This document shows positions 38,272 through 46,181 of a stretch of 46,181 bases of DNA, piece by piece. Source of the DNA: Heliobacteriaceae bacterium (lineage in GTDB: Bacteria; Bacillota; Desulfitobacteriia; Heliobacteriales; Heliobacteriaceae); assembly GCA_028707535.1 (NCBI GenBank), contig JAQWAU010000012.1, positions 1 to 46,181 on the forward strand, in the 5' to 3' direction. How positions within the stretch are numbered: position 1 is the first letter of the stretch; every line of letters begins with the position of its first letter. The position numbers and the translations under genes were made by a program. The notes under the pieces are model-generated. The model was not told the DNA's origin. It saw nothing but the letters and a program-made list of their open reading frames with translations, and did no database searches.

Positions 38272-39129
38272 CTATTGTACCACCATCGTCCCGATCCCTT
38301 TGTCGGTAAAAACCTCCAGCAGCAAAGAGTGGCCGATCCGGCCATCAATGATGTGGGTAGTGCCAACCCCACCGGTGAGGGCCTCCACGCAACACCGGAC
38401 CTTCGGGATCATTCCACCCTTGATCACACCCTGCTCAATCAAAGCCGGCGCCTCGCCGATCCGCAGGGAGGAAATCAGGCTGTCCGGGTCTTGCTGGTCC
38501 CGCAAAATGCCGGCGACATCAGTCAGTAAAACCAGCTTGTCGGCCGCCAGGGCGGCAGCCAGTTCCCCGGCCACCGTGTCGGCATTAATGTTGTAAGCCT
38601 CCCCATTTTCTCCGGCCCCAACCGGGGCGATTACCGGGATATACCCCTGCTCTACCAAGGCCCGGACTAAGGCCGGATCAATCCGCACAATGTCCCCCAC
38701 AAAACCGATATCGGTGGGTTCCAAGCGTTTTTTGGCTGTAATCAAACCACCATCTTTGCCACAGAGCCCGACGGCCCGACCCCCAAACCGCTGGATCAAG
38801 GCCACGATCTCTTTGTTTACCTTGCCGGCCAACACCATTTCCACGATCTCCATGGTCTGGGCATCGGTCACCCGCAAACCCTGGACGAATGACGCCTTGA
38901 TCCCTAAACGCTCAAGCATCGTATTGATTTCCGGGCCGCCGCCATGGACCAGGACCGGGTGAATCCCCACATACTTCATTAAAATTACATCTATGATCAC
39001 CGCCTCTTTCAAGGCGGCATTAACCATGGCGTTACCACCATACTTGATCACAACGGTCTTGCCGGAAAACTTTTTTATGTAGGGCAAAGCTTCCACTAAA
39101 ATGCCCGCCTTAGCCAATGGTTTCAACAA
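38272..39129 (-). CDS. argB: Acetylglutamate kinase
   Basis: Phosphorylates N-acetylglutamate. 285 aa, amino acid kinase fold: [12 protein letters not shown] (ATP), [14 protein letters not shown] (substrate), the arginine-type N-terminal helix ([19 protein letters not shown]) found in arginine-inhibited hexameric enzymes, [24 protein letters not shown] and [14 protein letters not shown]. The N-terminal helix suggests feedback inhibition by arginine (established for that subgroup). Start is a double TTG at 39129/39126, after AGGGGAG. Confidence 0.96.
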   Translation of the reverse strand: MLKPLAKAGILVEALPYIKKFSGKTVVIKYGGNAMVNAALKEAVIIDVILMKYVGIHPVLVHGGGPEINTMLERLGIKASFVQGLRVTDAQTMEIVEMVLAGKVNKEIVALIQRFGGRAVGLCGKDGGLITAKKRLEPTDIGFVGDIVRIDPALVRALVEQGYIPVIAPVGAGENGEAYNINADTVAGELAAALAADKLVLLTDVAGILRDQQDPDSLISSLRIGEAPALIEQGVIKGGMIPKVRCCVEALTGGVGTTHIIDGRIGHSLLLEVFTDKGIGTMVVQ

Positions 39130-39155
39130 AAAAATCTCCCCTTTTTGCCTAGGGT

Positions 39156-40373
39156 CTAAGTCCGGTAATCAGCGTTGATCTTCACATAATCGTAGGTCAG
39201 ATCACACCCCCAGGCGGTAGCCGCCGCCGGCCCCTCCTTGAGGTCTACGGTGACTACCACTTCCGGGGCCGCCAAGACCGCCGCGGCAGCCGTTTCCGAA
39301 AAAGCCAGGCCGGCCCCGTCTTTCGCCGTCTGGACCGGGCCTAAGAAAATATCGACCTTCCCCGGATCAAAGGCTGCCCCGGAGTAACCCACCGCACACA
39401 AAACCCGGCCCCAATTGGCATCACCGCCAAAAACAGCGGTTTTCACCAAACTTGATTTAATTACCGCCAAGGCGGCCAACCGGGCATCTGCCGGCGTCGC
39501 CGCTCCTTTTACCCGTACCTCCAACAGCTTGGTCGCCCCTTCCCCATCCCGGGCAATCGCCTTGGCCAGGTGAACCGCCAAACTGGTCAACCCGGCGGTA
39601 AAGGCGGCAAATTCGGGCCCTTCCCGCTCAATCGGCAGGTTGCCGGCCTCACCGTTAGCGAGCACCAAAGCCATATCGTTGGTCGAGGTATCCCCATCAA
39701 CCGAAAGCATATTAAACGAAACGGCAGTCGCCTGCCGTAACGCCTGCCGCAGCAATTCCGGGGTGATCCGGGCATCGGTAGTAAAAAAGGCCAGCATCGT
39801 CGCCATATTGGGGTGAATCATCCCGGAGCCTTTCGCCATTGCCCCGATTGTAATCAGCTTGTCTCCACAAGCCACCTGCACCCGGCCGGTTTTTGGCGTC
39901 AGGTCGGTCGTCAGGATCGCCCGGGCGGCCCGGTCACCGCCGTCAAGGGCCAACTCCTGCCCCAAGGCTTGGATTCCGGCGGTGATCCGGTCCATCGGCA
40001 GGGGTTTGCCGATCACACCGGTAGAAGCCACCGCGACTTCCTGCGGGTCAATCCCTAAAACGGCCCCGGTCAAAGCCGCCATCCGGCGGGCATCGGCCAA
40101 GCCTTGTTCACCGTTACAGGCATTCGCATTACCGGCATTGACCACTACCGCCCGCGCCGTTCCCTTGGCCAGGTTTTCCCGGGTTACCAGTACAGGCGCC
40201 GCCTTGACCCGATTCGTCGTATATACGGCCGCCGCCGCGGCGGGCCGGTCACTACACACCAAAGCCATATCCAATACGCCGGGTTTCTTGATTGCCGCCG
40301 CCACCCCGGCTGCCCGGAAGCCCTGGGGTGAGGTCACATTTCCCGGCAAAACCGGGGGGTAAATATTCTGCAT
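39156..40373 (-). CDS. argJ: Glutamate N-acetyltransferase / N-acetylglutamate synthase (ArgJ)
   Basis: Recycles the acetyl group from acetylornithine to glutamate, and in bifunctional forms also uses acetyl-CoA. 405 aa. The precursor self-cleaves before Thr192 in [16 protein letters not shown], which becomes the nucleophile. [22 protein letters not shown] and [10 protein letters not shown] are also typical. No argE or argA is in the window, so a cyclic arginine pathway with ArgJ is indicated. ATG 40373 with AGGGATGG upstream; 20 nt after argC. Confidence 0.96.
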   Translation of the reverse strand: MQNIYPPVLPGNVTSPQGFRAAGVAAAIKKPGVLDMALVCSDRPAAAAAVYTTNRVKAAPVLVTRENLAKGTARAVVVNAGNANACNGEQGLADARRMAALTGAVLGIDPQEVAVASTGVIGKPLPMDRITAGIQALGQELALDGGDRAARAILTTDLTPKTGRVQVACGDKLITIGAMAKGSGMIHPNMATMLAFFTTDARITPELLRQALRQATAVSFNMLSVDGDTSTNDMALVLANGEAGNLPIEREGPEFAAFTAGLTSLAVHLAKAIARDGEGATKLLEVRVKGAATPADARLAALAVIKSSLVKTAVFGGDANWGRVLCAVGYSGAAFDPGKVDIFLGPVQTAKDGAGLAFSETAAAAVLAAPEVVVTVDLKEGPAAATAWGCDLTYDYVKINADYRT

Positions 40374-40393
40374 CGTCTAACCATCCCTATTCT

Positions 40394-41491
40394 TTACGGC
40401 CAGATTCCCGGACCGGTTAACCCCGTCGTCTCGGGAAAACCACAGATAATATTCATATTCTGCACCGCTTGACCGGCCGCACCCTTTACCAGGTTATCGA
40501 TCGCGGTGGTTACCACCACCCGCCTAGTCCGGAGGTCAACCGTCAGGCCGATAAATACATAATTGGAACCATAGCACCATTTAGTTTGGGGCCACACATC
40601 CGCCCCGGTAATTTTGACAAACGGCTCGCCGGCGTAAAATTCCCGGTACTTTTCCCGCAAAACTTCCTCTTCGATGGTCACCCCATCCCGGAGGTCGGCA
40701 TAAGCGGTGGCCAGGATACCCCGGGTCATCGGGATCAAGTGCGGCGAAAAACTGATCTTAAGGGTGCCGGCCGGTACCCCCGCCATGGCCGCCAACTCCT
40801 GTTCAATCTCCGGGGTATGCCGGTGTTTAGCAATGTTATAGGCTTTCACATTTTCGTTGACTTCACTGTAGTGTGCTCCCAATGCCAACCCCCGGCCGGC
40901 CCCCGATACACCGGACTTGGCATCAATGATCAACCGGTTTTCATCGATCAGGCCTTGTCCCAGCAACGGGGCCAGCCCCAGCACCGATGCGGTCGGGTAA
41001 CATCCCGGATTGCCGATAATCGCCGCCCCCCGGATTTTTTCCCGGTAAAGCTCCGGCAGGCCGTAAACCGCAACCGCCAACAGCTCCGGAGCGGTGTGCT
41101 CCACTTTGTACCATTTTTCGTAAATATCCCGCCGCCGGAACCGGAAATCGGCGCCGAGGTCAATCACTTTCTTCCCCGCCTGATAAGCGGCTACTACCCA
41201 GGGAACAGACAGCCCGTGCGGTAAAGCCAAAAACAAAACATCCGCCCCGGCCACCACTTGGTTAATATCCTGTTCCCGGCAGGTTTGTCCCACCTGCCCG
41301 GTTAAATGCGGATACACACTTTCATAAAACTCCCCGGTATAGGTCCTTGAGGTCAGAGCATTTAATTCCACCGCCGGGTGGGCGGTTAAAAGCCGGACCA
41401 GTTCCGCTCCCGCGTATCCGGTCGCCCCGACAATTGCTGCCCGAATTATTGGTGTTCGCCCCCTTTTTTTGTGCCCCTGATCCAGTAACAC
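40394..41491 (-). CDS. argC: N-acetyl-gamma-glutamyl-phosphate reductase
   Basis: Reduces acetylglutamyl phosphate with NADPH. 365 aa from GTG 41491, the only NTG start near the conserved N-terminus (IIRAAIVGATGYAGAELVRLL). Catalytic Cys lies in IIGNPGCYPTASVL and the His in SFSPHLIPMTRGIL. The predicted promoter would start transcription at about 41493, leaving a 2-nt leader for this GTG. The strong AGGGGG at 41459-41464 points instead to ATA 41449 or ATT 41446, which would give MIRAAIVGATGYAG, the usual family start. First gene of the arg operon. Confidence 0.95.
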   Translation of the reverse strand: MLLDQGHKKRGRTPIIRAAIVGATGYAGAELVRLLTAHPAVELNALTSRTYTGEFYESVYPHLTGQVGQTCREQDINQVVAGADVLFLALPHGLSVPWVVAAYQAGKKVIDLGADFRFRRRDIYEKWYKVEHTAPELLAVAVYGLPELYREKIRGAAIIGNPGCYPTASVLGLAPLLGQGLIDENRLIIDAKSGVSGAGRGLALGAHYSEVNENVKAYNIAKHRHTPEIEQELAAMAGVPAGTLKISFSPHLIPMTRGILATAYADLRDGVTIEEEVLREKYREFYAGEPFVKITGADVWPQTKWCYGSNYVFIGLTVDLRTRRVVVTTAIDNLVKGAAGQAVQNMNIICGFPETTGLTGPGIWP

Positions 41492-41494
41492 CGA

Positions 41495-41528
41495 GTATAA
41501 TTATACGTTACGTCGCATAATCATTCAA
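41495..41528 (-). promoter_or_regulatory. Arginine operon promoter with overlapping palindrome
   Basis: TTGAAT (41523-41528), 17-bp spacer, perfect TATAAT (41500-41505). The 12-bp perfect palindrome GTATAATTATAC (41495-41506) covers the -10 and is a candidate repressor site (ArgR half-sites are similarly AT-rich, but the match is loose). The -35 lies inside the last codons and stop of the radical SAM gene. Confidence 0.6.
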
Positions 41529-42471
41529 TCATATTTCCCAAAAAAACCTGGTCAAGCCGTTGCCTGGCTAATTTTGCCGCCTGACGCATCGTTTCCAAGG
41601 GTGTGGGCGGCAGTTTGTATTTATATTGTGGAAAATACCGGCTGAGGTGTAAAGGGGTATCCCGCCCCAATTCTGTGGCCACCCAATCAAACAAGGCCGT
41701 CAGGTCAGCTTCCCGATCATTCTGTCCGGGCACAATCAAGGTGGTTATCTCCAGATGACACGCCGCCTTAAATGTTTTCGCCGCGGCCAACACCGGTTGC
41801 AGGCGACCTTTACAGGCCGTCCGGTAATAATCTTCGGTAAAACCTTTAATATCCAGGTTGACCGCATCAATATAAGGGACAATCACTTCCAGTGGTGCTG
41901 TTTCCAGATAACCGTTGGTTACCAGGATGTTCTTCAAGCCGGCCTCCCGGATTAAGGGCGCGGTGTCCTGAATGTATTCAAACCACACCCCCGGCTCTGA
42001 GTACGTATAAGCCAGCCCGATGCTGCCGAACTTACCGGCTTCCCTGGCCATCGCCACGGCTGCCGCCGGTGATACCTCCCGGTAACCGGGATCCGCTCCG
42101 TGGGCAAGCTGGTGGTTTTGACAAAAGCCACAGTTTAGATTACAACCAAAACTGCCGAACGACAAGACCATCATGCCCGGGTGAAATCGTTTTAAGGGTT
42201 TTTTCTCGATGGGGTCCAGGGCCAGTCCGGTCACTTTACCGTAATTCAGGCTGTAAAGCCGTCCTTTTGCGTTTTTTCTCACCTGGCAGATGCCGGTTCG
42301 CCCATCCGGGATCCGGCAATGCCAGGGACAAAGCAGGCATTCTACCCGGGGCGGCCTTCCGGCCGCCTTTGCCGGCTCTACCCGGTAGAAGGCGGCTTCT
42401 TTCTCGATCTTGGCGGCATTATTAGTGATAACGCACCACCTCGAAACGGCTGAGTTGCACCGGGACATCAT
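41521..42471 (-). CDS. amrS: AmmeMemoRadiSam system radical SAM enzyme
   Basis: A 316-aa radical SAM enzyme. The [4Fe-4S] motif is FGCNLNCGFCQN; an additional upstream pair in CLLCPWHCRIPDGRTGICQVR matches the family. The GxIxxE-like region and LDIKGFTEDYY, THLEIT-like CHLEITTLIVPGQND and LHLSRYFPQYKY follow. The enzyme's substrate is unknown. The conserved N-terminus begins near KIEKEAAFY, but no ATG, GTG or TTG lies between it and ATG 42471/42468, so I start there, overlapping the fused partner gene by 50 nt. An ATC six nt past GAGGTGG is an alternative. Confidence 0.9.
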   Translation of the reverse strand: MMSRCNSAVSRWCVITNNAAKIEKEAAFYRVEPAKAAGRPPRVECLLCPWHCRIPDGRTGICQVRKNAKGRLYSLNYGKVTGLALDPIEKKPLKRFHPGMMVLSFGSFGCNLNCGFCQNHQLAHGADPGYREVSPAAAVAMAREAGKFGSIGLAYTYSEPGVWFEYIQDTAPLIREAGLKNILVTNGYLETAPLEVIVPYIDAVNLDIKGFTEDYYRTACKGRLQPVLAAAKTFKAACHLEITTLIVPGQNDREADLTALFDWVATELGRDTPLHLSRYFPQYKYKLPPTPLETMRQAAKLARQRLDQVFLGNMIE

Positions 42472-43831
42472 CCGGGATCCCGGCTTTGCGGCGGGCAATG
42501 GTGACTTGCTCTTGGGCCGTTTCAATCCCCTCCAAATTGGGGAGCAGTAACCCTTGCCGGTCACCGGCCCGCACAATTACCCCGTATCGCCGGGGATCGA
42601 GGGCCGCGATGTCGGGGGCAGGTTCCTCCGGCCCCAATACGTCAACCGAATAAATGATCTCCGGCAATTCTACCGGTTGTACCGGCAGAAAACGCGGGTC
42701 CCGGGTACCGGCACTGACCGCATTGTAACGGACCTCCAGCCCTAAACTCGGTTGGGTCGGGGCAACCGTGCCGATGCAGCCCCGAAGCTGACCGTTTTTC
42801 TTCAGGGAAACAAAGACCCCGGCCGGCTGTTCGTCCGGCCCTCCCAACTTCAAGGGAACAGCCGGCGGTTGCCGGTGTTGGACGAAGGCTTCCAGGGTAT
42901 CCCGGGCAAACCGCACAATTGGGCTCTCGTTTTCGCGGACCGCCTGGACTTGATCCGTCACGGCCTGGCGCAGCTCAGCCAACCGTTTCTCCCCCTGTGG
43001 TTTTTCGGGTTTCTCCGGAGTCAAGGCAGCCACCAGGTAACCGACGCCAAACGGTCCTTCGTAACTGTACACTTTACTTTTCACTGCCCCATCATCAAAA
43101 GCGCCGGCCAGCATAATTAACGGTCGAAAGCCACACTCACCGGCTTTTTCACAAAGGGTCTCCTCAACCTTTAACATCCCGGCAACATCCCAGTTTTTGA
43201 CCATCCGGGTCACCTGGGCATCAAAAATAAACCCTTCCTCGGCATAACCGGACGGGGCGTCCCGGGTTAACCGGTGGGATAGATCCCCGGAGGCAATCAA
43301 GCCCACCGGGTATGCCGCTTTGGCCATCGCCGCCCGGAGGGCGAGCCCGAAGGCAAATAATTCGTGCCGGGGCAAAAAGCCCATCGCCACCGGTACAACC
43401 TTCCCGGTAAACCCGGCAGTCAACAAATAACTTAACGGTACCATAATGCCGTGATCTAAAGCTAAGGGGACCTCTAAATCTTTGGCCAAAACAGCATCCA
43501 ACCGCCCGGTACCCACCCCTTGTTTCCCGGCCTCGGCCAGGATAGCTGCCACCAAATCCGGGTCATTGGCCAGATCCGCTTTAACCTGGGGCGCACCAAA
43601 GGTACCCAGATTGCCCTGGACCCGCTCGGTCGCCGTAACGGCAATCACATCTTGAAAAACCGGCCCGTGGGGGCTGATAATGATTAAGGTCTCCGGTTGC
43701 CGGGCCACACAATCCCGGGCCCACTCCTCCATCGCCGCCACCGTTCTGGTCACCACAGCCAAATGTTTACGGCCCACAGCCGGCACAATAATCGGTGGAT
43801 GGGGAACAAAGCCGCCAAAAACAATTCCCAC
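42422..43831 (-). CDS. AmmeMemoRadiSam proteins B-like and A fused (LigB/MEMO-like + AMMECR1)
   Basis: A 469-aa two-domain protein. Residues ~1-270 form a class III extradiol dioxygenase/MEMO-like domain: GFVPHPPIIVPAVG, LIIISPHGPVF, LDHGIMVPLSYL, LIASGDLSHRLT and the ECGFRPL segment. His11-type, SPHG His and the Cys of ECG correspond to the metal-binding triad described for human MEMO1. Residues ~290-469 are an AMMECR1 domain with the LRGCIG signature. The two halves are separate genes in many genomes. I choose GTG 43831 behind GGAGGGAG; a GTG 15 codons earlier has no site. The reaction is unknown; its stop lies inside the radical SAM gene, so the products probably work together. Confidence 0.9.
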   Translation of the reverse strand: MGIVFGGFVPHPPIIVPAVGRKHLAVVTRTVAAMEEWARDCVARQPETLIIISPHGPVFQDVIAVTATERVQGNLGTFGAPQVKADLANDPDLVAAILAEAGKQGVGTGRLDAVLAKDLEVPLALDHGIMVPLSYLLTAGFTGKVVPVAMGFLPRHELFAFGLALRAAMAKAAYPVGLIASGDLSHRLTRDAPSGYAEEGFIFDAQVTRMVKNWDVAGMLKVEETLCEKAGECGFRPLIMLAGAFDDGAVKSKVYSYEGPFGVGYLVAALTPEKPEKPQGEKRLAELRQAVTDQVQAVRENESPIVRFARDTLEAFVQHRQPPAVPLKLGGPDEQPAGVFVSLKKNGQLRGCIGTVAPTQPSLGLEVRYNAVSAGTRDPRFLPVQPVELPEIIYSVDVLGPEEPAPDIAALDPRRYGVIVRAGDRQGLLLPNLEGIETAQEQVTIARRKAGIPDDVPVQLSRFEVVRYH

Positions 43832-43867
43832 CAGATCTCCCTCCAAATTCTTCTCCCGCCGAACAAT

Positions 43868-43897
43868 TTTTTCCACGCCCTATTTTTCTACGCCCTA
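43868..43897 (-). repeat. 15-bp tandem duplication in the AmmeMemoRadiSam leader
   Basis: Two adjacent 15-mers (43868-43882 and 43883-43897), TAGGGCGTGGAAAAA and TAGGGCGTAGAAAAA on the minus strand, differ at one base. They lie directly downstream of the predicted promoter. Confidence 0.8.
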
Positions 43898-43926
43898 ATT
43901 GTAGTCTTCCTACCCGGTTCCAGCAA
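43898..43926 (-). promoter_or_regulatory. Predicted promoter of the AmmeMemoRadiSam operon
   Basis: TTGCTG (43921-43926), 17-bp spacer, TACAAT (43898-43903). It lies about 65 nt before the chosen GTG. Confidence 0.45.
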
Positions 43927-43972
43927 GGGATTAGTATCTCCAGACCGGCGTCAAAGTAATGGCGCAAAACAG

Positions 43973-44015
43973 AAAAAACGGCACTTGCCCGGCTCACTGA
44001 GCGGCAACGTACCGT
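43973..44015 (-). terminator. Rho-independent terminator after the SLH gene
   Basis: Arms 44003-44015 and 43978-43989 pair over 12 bp with one bulged base and one G-U, with a 13-nt loop, followed by TTTTTT on the minus strand. It begins 26 nt past the SLH-gene stop. Confidence 0.75.
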
Positions 44016-44040
44016 TTGTCTTGTCGATAATTCCCCCCGG

Positions 44041-45111
44041 CTATCCCGGCAAGGCGGCAAGCTTGTAAATCTGCCAAGTTCCATCCTTCACCCTTAAGGT
44101 GTACAACACGGCCGCCGTCTGGACGGCGGTTTTTTGCTCACCGGCAATAGTGACGGTTACTTGATAGGTAAAATCATAACGCACCTTGGCGGTCAGTTGC
44201 CGGCAGTCCTGGACCACCGTTTTTTGCATCAAAGGCACAATGGTCAGCCTTGCTCCGGAAGCCGCCCGGTCAGCCAACTGTTCCGCTTGAAACAGGGTAG
44301 CGGCCCGGGCCAGGCCGGTCGTGTAGCTTAAAGAACGGGTTAACGCGTAATCCCCTTGATTCATCTCGTCAATCCCGGCATTTTCAAAAGCTAGGATTAC
44401 GGCCGCCAGGTCCGCTTCGGCCGGAAGCCGGGCCGGGTTTTGCAGCCGGTCTAAAACCCGCACCAAAAGCGCCGCCGCTTCGGCCCGGGTTGCCCCTTTT
44501 TCCGGATAAAACCGGCCGTCGTCATACCCGCTGACAATACCGGTCTTAATCCCCCGGTTCACCGGCGCCGCCAGCCAACTTTTTGGATCTACATCGGGAA
44601 ACTGCGCACCGGCTTGGGTTTCCATCAAGCCGTCTTTGGCCGCTCCGAGAACCATTGCCACCATTTCTACCCGGGTAACCGGCTTGTCCGGCCGAAAGGT
44701 ACCATCCGGGTAACCGGCGACAATGCCAGCCAATTTCGCTGACCCTACTTGGGAACAAAACCAATCTGCCTGGCTAACATCCCGGAAAGGCTGGGCCGCT
44801 GTTCCCGGCGGCAGATCGAAAACGCCGGCCACCAAGGTAAGGAATTCCGCCCGGGTAACCGGGGCAGCCGGCCGGAAAGTGCCGTCCGGATAGCCCCGGG
44901 CGACCCCCATATCGGCAAACTCCTGGATCGCGGCTGCCGCCCAATGGCCGTTAATATCCGTAAGTTCCCCGTAACCGGCTTCCCCCCCGACAGCTTGGCC
45001 GGGTAAAAGCGAAAAAAACAAGCAGACCATCAAGGCCCAAGTTAAGGGCCTGGTCCTAGCCCAAGCCCTGCTCACAGTCCTGCCTTTTTGCCGTTCACTG
45101 TTGATCTGCAT
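44041..45111 (-). CDS. S-layer homology (SLH) domain protein
   Basis: A 356-aa exported protein. The signal peptide covers about residues 1-42 (basic start, LTWALMVCLFFSLLPGQAVG). Three SLH repeats follow: DINGHWAAAAIQEFADMGVARGYPDGTFRP..TRAEF, DVSQADWFCSQVG..GIVAGYPDGTFRPDKPVTRVEM and DVDPKSWLAAPVNRGIKTGIVSGYDDGRFYPEKGATRAEA. They bind pyruvylated secondary cell-wall polymer. The remaining ~110 residues resemble an NTF2-like fold (IDEMNQGDYALTRS, then beta-strands to GTWQIYKLA). ATG 45111 follows AAGGGGAA. It probably sits in the same unit as the amidase gene upstream. Confidence 0.9.
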   Translation of the reverse strand: MQINSERQKGRTVSRAWARTRPLTWALMVCLFFSLLPGQAVGGEAGYGELTDINGHWAAAAIQEFADMGVARGYPDGTFRPAAPVTRAEFLTLVAGVFDLPPGTAAQPFRDVSQADWFCSQVGSAKLAGIVAGYPDGTFRPDKPVTRVEMVAMVLGAAKDGLMETQAGAQFPDVDPKSWLAAPVNRGIKTGIVSGYDDGRFYPEKGATRAEAAALLVRVLDRLQNPARLPAEADLAAVILAFENAGIDEMNQGDYALTRSLSYTTGLARAATLFQAEQLADRAASGARLTIVPLMQKTVVQDCRQLTAKVRYDFTYQVTVTIAGEQKTAVQTAAVLYTLRVKDGTWQIYKLAALPG

Positions 45112-45191
45112 GCTTGATTCCCCTTTATCGTTGACATTATCCTCAGGGTCATGCCTATATCTTACCAAAGGGTTGGTCTGACCGTCTATGG

Positions 45192-45956
45192 CTAACTTTT
45201 TCCTGCCACTTTCCGGTCCCCGCCGTTTGGGGCCGGCTGGCCCGCCAAAAAGCGCAACACCCCTGCCGCGATGCCGGCCGCTAATTTATCCTGGTGGGCC
45301 TCTGTCCGGAGCAGCTTTTCCTCCCCGGGATTGGACAGAAAGCCGATTTCCACCATTACCGCCGGGCAGTGAGAAACCCGGGATATAAAGTAGTCCTCAG
45401 CCCGGGCTTGCCGGTTGTCCTTGTTTTCCACCCGCCGGGTCATTTCCGCCTGGAGGTGTAAAGCCAAACGCCGGCCTTCCTGAGAACCGGGTTGGTAAAA
45501 TGTTTGCGGACCGGACCAACGGGAAGAAGGGAAACTATTGCCATGGATGGCCACGTAAACGGCCGCTTGGTGTTTCCGGGCTAATTCTACGCGTTGACTA
45601 AGTTCAGCCCGCTGGGTCCAGGGACTGCCGGTGAACAGGTTTTCCGGGCCGGTGCGGGTCAAGACAACGTTCACCCCCGCCGCCGTCAGTTTTTGGCCTA
45701 TTTTCTCGGCTACCACTAAATTAAGGTCCCGTTCCACCGTTCCCAGCCGTCCTTTTGCCCCACTGTCATCACCACCGTGGCCCGGGTCAAGAACCACGGT
45801 TTTTGCCGTTTGCCCGACAGTTGGTGGCCCATTAGGGTCTTTCCCCTCCCCACCTTTGAAATGATACCAGCCGGTTAAAACCAGGCCCACCAGAATAATA
45901 CCGGCTAAAGCAAAAACCCGCCGCCCGGTGCCCCCGGCTACCACAAGGAAACGCAC
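45192..45956 (-). CDS. N-acetylmuramoyl-L-alanine amidase, CwlD-like
   Basis: A 254-aa amidase_3 protein with one N-terminal membrane helix (about residues 13-30), no cell-wall-binding repeats. Zinc and catalytic motifs: VVLDPGHGGDDSGAKG (His), ERDLNLVV (Glu), VAIHGNSFPSS (His), and VEIGFLSNPGEE with the catalytic Glu. Size and anchor match CwlD, which makes spore-cortex muramic lactam in spore formers; a vegetative amidase is the other option. GTG 45956 follows AAAGGGGGG. It lies between groL and the SLH gene. Confidence 0.9.
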   Translation of the reverse strand: MRFLVVAGGTGRRVFALAGIILVGLVLTGWYHFKGGEGKDPNGPPTVGQTAKTVVLDPGHGGDDSGAKGRLGTVERDLNLVVAEKIGQKLTAAGVNVVLTRTGPENLFTGSPWTQRAELSQRVELARKHQAAVYVAIHGNSFPSSRWSGPQTFYQPGSQEGRRLALHLQAEMTRRVENKDNRQARAEDYFISRVSHCPAVMVEIGFLSNPGEEKLLRTEAHQDKLAAGIAAGVLRFLAGQPAPNGGDRKVAGKS

Positions 45957-46003
45957 CGGATCCCCCCCTTTCCCCAGATCCTATGCAAAAGGGGGACCGG
46001 CCA

Positions 46004-46044
46004 AAACAAAAAAGTACCGGCCTCCGTTAAGGAGACCGGTACTT
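46004..46044 (-). terminator. Rho-independent terminator after groL
   Basis: A 14-bp stem with one mismatch (arms 46031-46044 and 46012-46025), 5-nt loop, followed by TTTTTTGTTTT on the minus strand, 11 nt past the groL stop. Confidence 0.85.
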
Positions 46045-46054
46045 CGGGGCTGAT

Positions 46055-46181
46055 TTACATCATGTCCATGCCGCCCATGCCACCCATACCACCTGGCGGC
46101 ATCATCGGGAGCGCATCTTTTTTCTCCGGCTTATCGGCCACAATCGCTTCCGTGGTCAGCAGCATCGCCGCAACCGAAGCG
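46055..46181 (-). CDS. groL: Chaperonin GroEL (partial, C-terminus only)
   Basis: Only the last ~42 codons are in the window: [21 protein letters not shown], the usual end of the GroEL equatorial domain, then the flexible GGM tail ([14 protein letters not shown]) that hangs into the chaperonin cavity. The 5' part, and any groES, lie beyond the right edge. Confidence 0.95.
   Translation of the reverse strand, partial: ASVAAMLLTTEAIVADKPEKKDALPMMPPGGMGGMGGMDMM

Overview
The window reads as a contiguous chromosomal segment of an anaerobic, probably spore-forming, S-layered member of the Firmicutes (Clostridia-like). The evidence is a CggR-controlled glycolytic operon, the rapZ-yvcK-whiA trio, sigma-54, a membrane pyrophosphatase, indolepyruvate:ferredoxin oxidoreductase with a 2[4Fe-4S] ferredoxin, a CwlD-type amidase and an SLH-domain protein. 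Composition is GC-rich with many CCGG tetramers. About half of the genes are best started at GTG or TTG. Nearly everything lies on the minus strand; only four genes (zinc ribbon, DUF1540, HD-GYP, acyltransferase-like membrane protein) are on plus. I saw no rRNA, tRNA, CRISPR array, IS element or phage gene.

Layout, left to right. 1-2.1 kb: end of a methyltransferase gene, smpB, a 58-codon small ORF, a hotdog thioesterase and tatA, one minus-strand unit behind its own promoter. 2.3-4.7 kb: hppA and secG. 4.8-11.9 kb: glycolytic operon cggR-gap-pgk-tpiA-gpmI-eno, with a recognisable two-half-site CggR operator before cggR, AT-rich hairpins in several gene junctions and a terminator after eno. 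12.0-16.8 kb: rpoN, whiA, yvcK, rapZ. 16.8-21.7 kb: HAD phosphatase, GH13 glycosidase, 4-alpha-glucanotransferase, ROK glucokinase; an intracellular maltodextrin-to-glucose-6-phosphate route. 22-23.3 kb: zinc-ribbon protein (+) and malate dehydrogenase. 23.6-27.8 kb: ferredoxin, sodium/solute symporter, iorA, iorB. 27.9-32.7 kb: the most accessory stretch, with two small proteins, an isocitrate-lyase/PEP-mutase family enzyme, an unrecognised secreted protein, an HD-GYP protein and a DUF1624-like membrane protein. 32.7-41.5 kb: arginine operon argC-argJ-argB-argD-carB-argF without carA. 41.5-43.9 kb: an AmmeMemoRadiSam pair in which the B-like and A parts are fused, overlapping the radical SAM gene. 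44-46.2 kb: SLH protein, CwlD-like amidase and the 3' end of groL.

Most of the window is core metabolism. The observations best worth checking are: (i) the argD-carB intergenic segment, where carA would normally sit, which has mutually exclusive pairings around the carB start and a 25-codon reading frame; (ii) argC, whose conserved N-terminus, Shine-Dalgarno and promoter all point to a non-NTG start; (iii) the fused AmmeMemoRadiSam operon of unknown biochemical role; (iv) the CggR operator and the junction hairpins of the glycolytic operon; (v) the unrecognised secreted protein with its own promoter.
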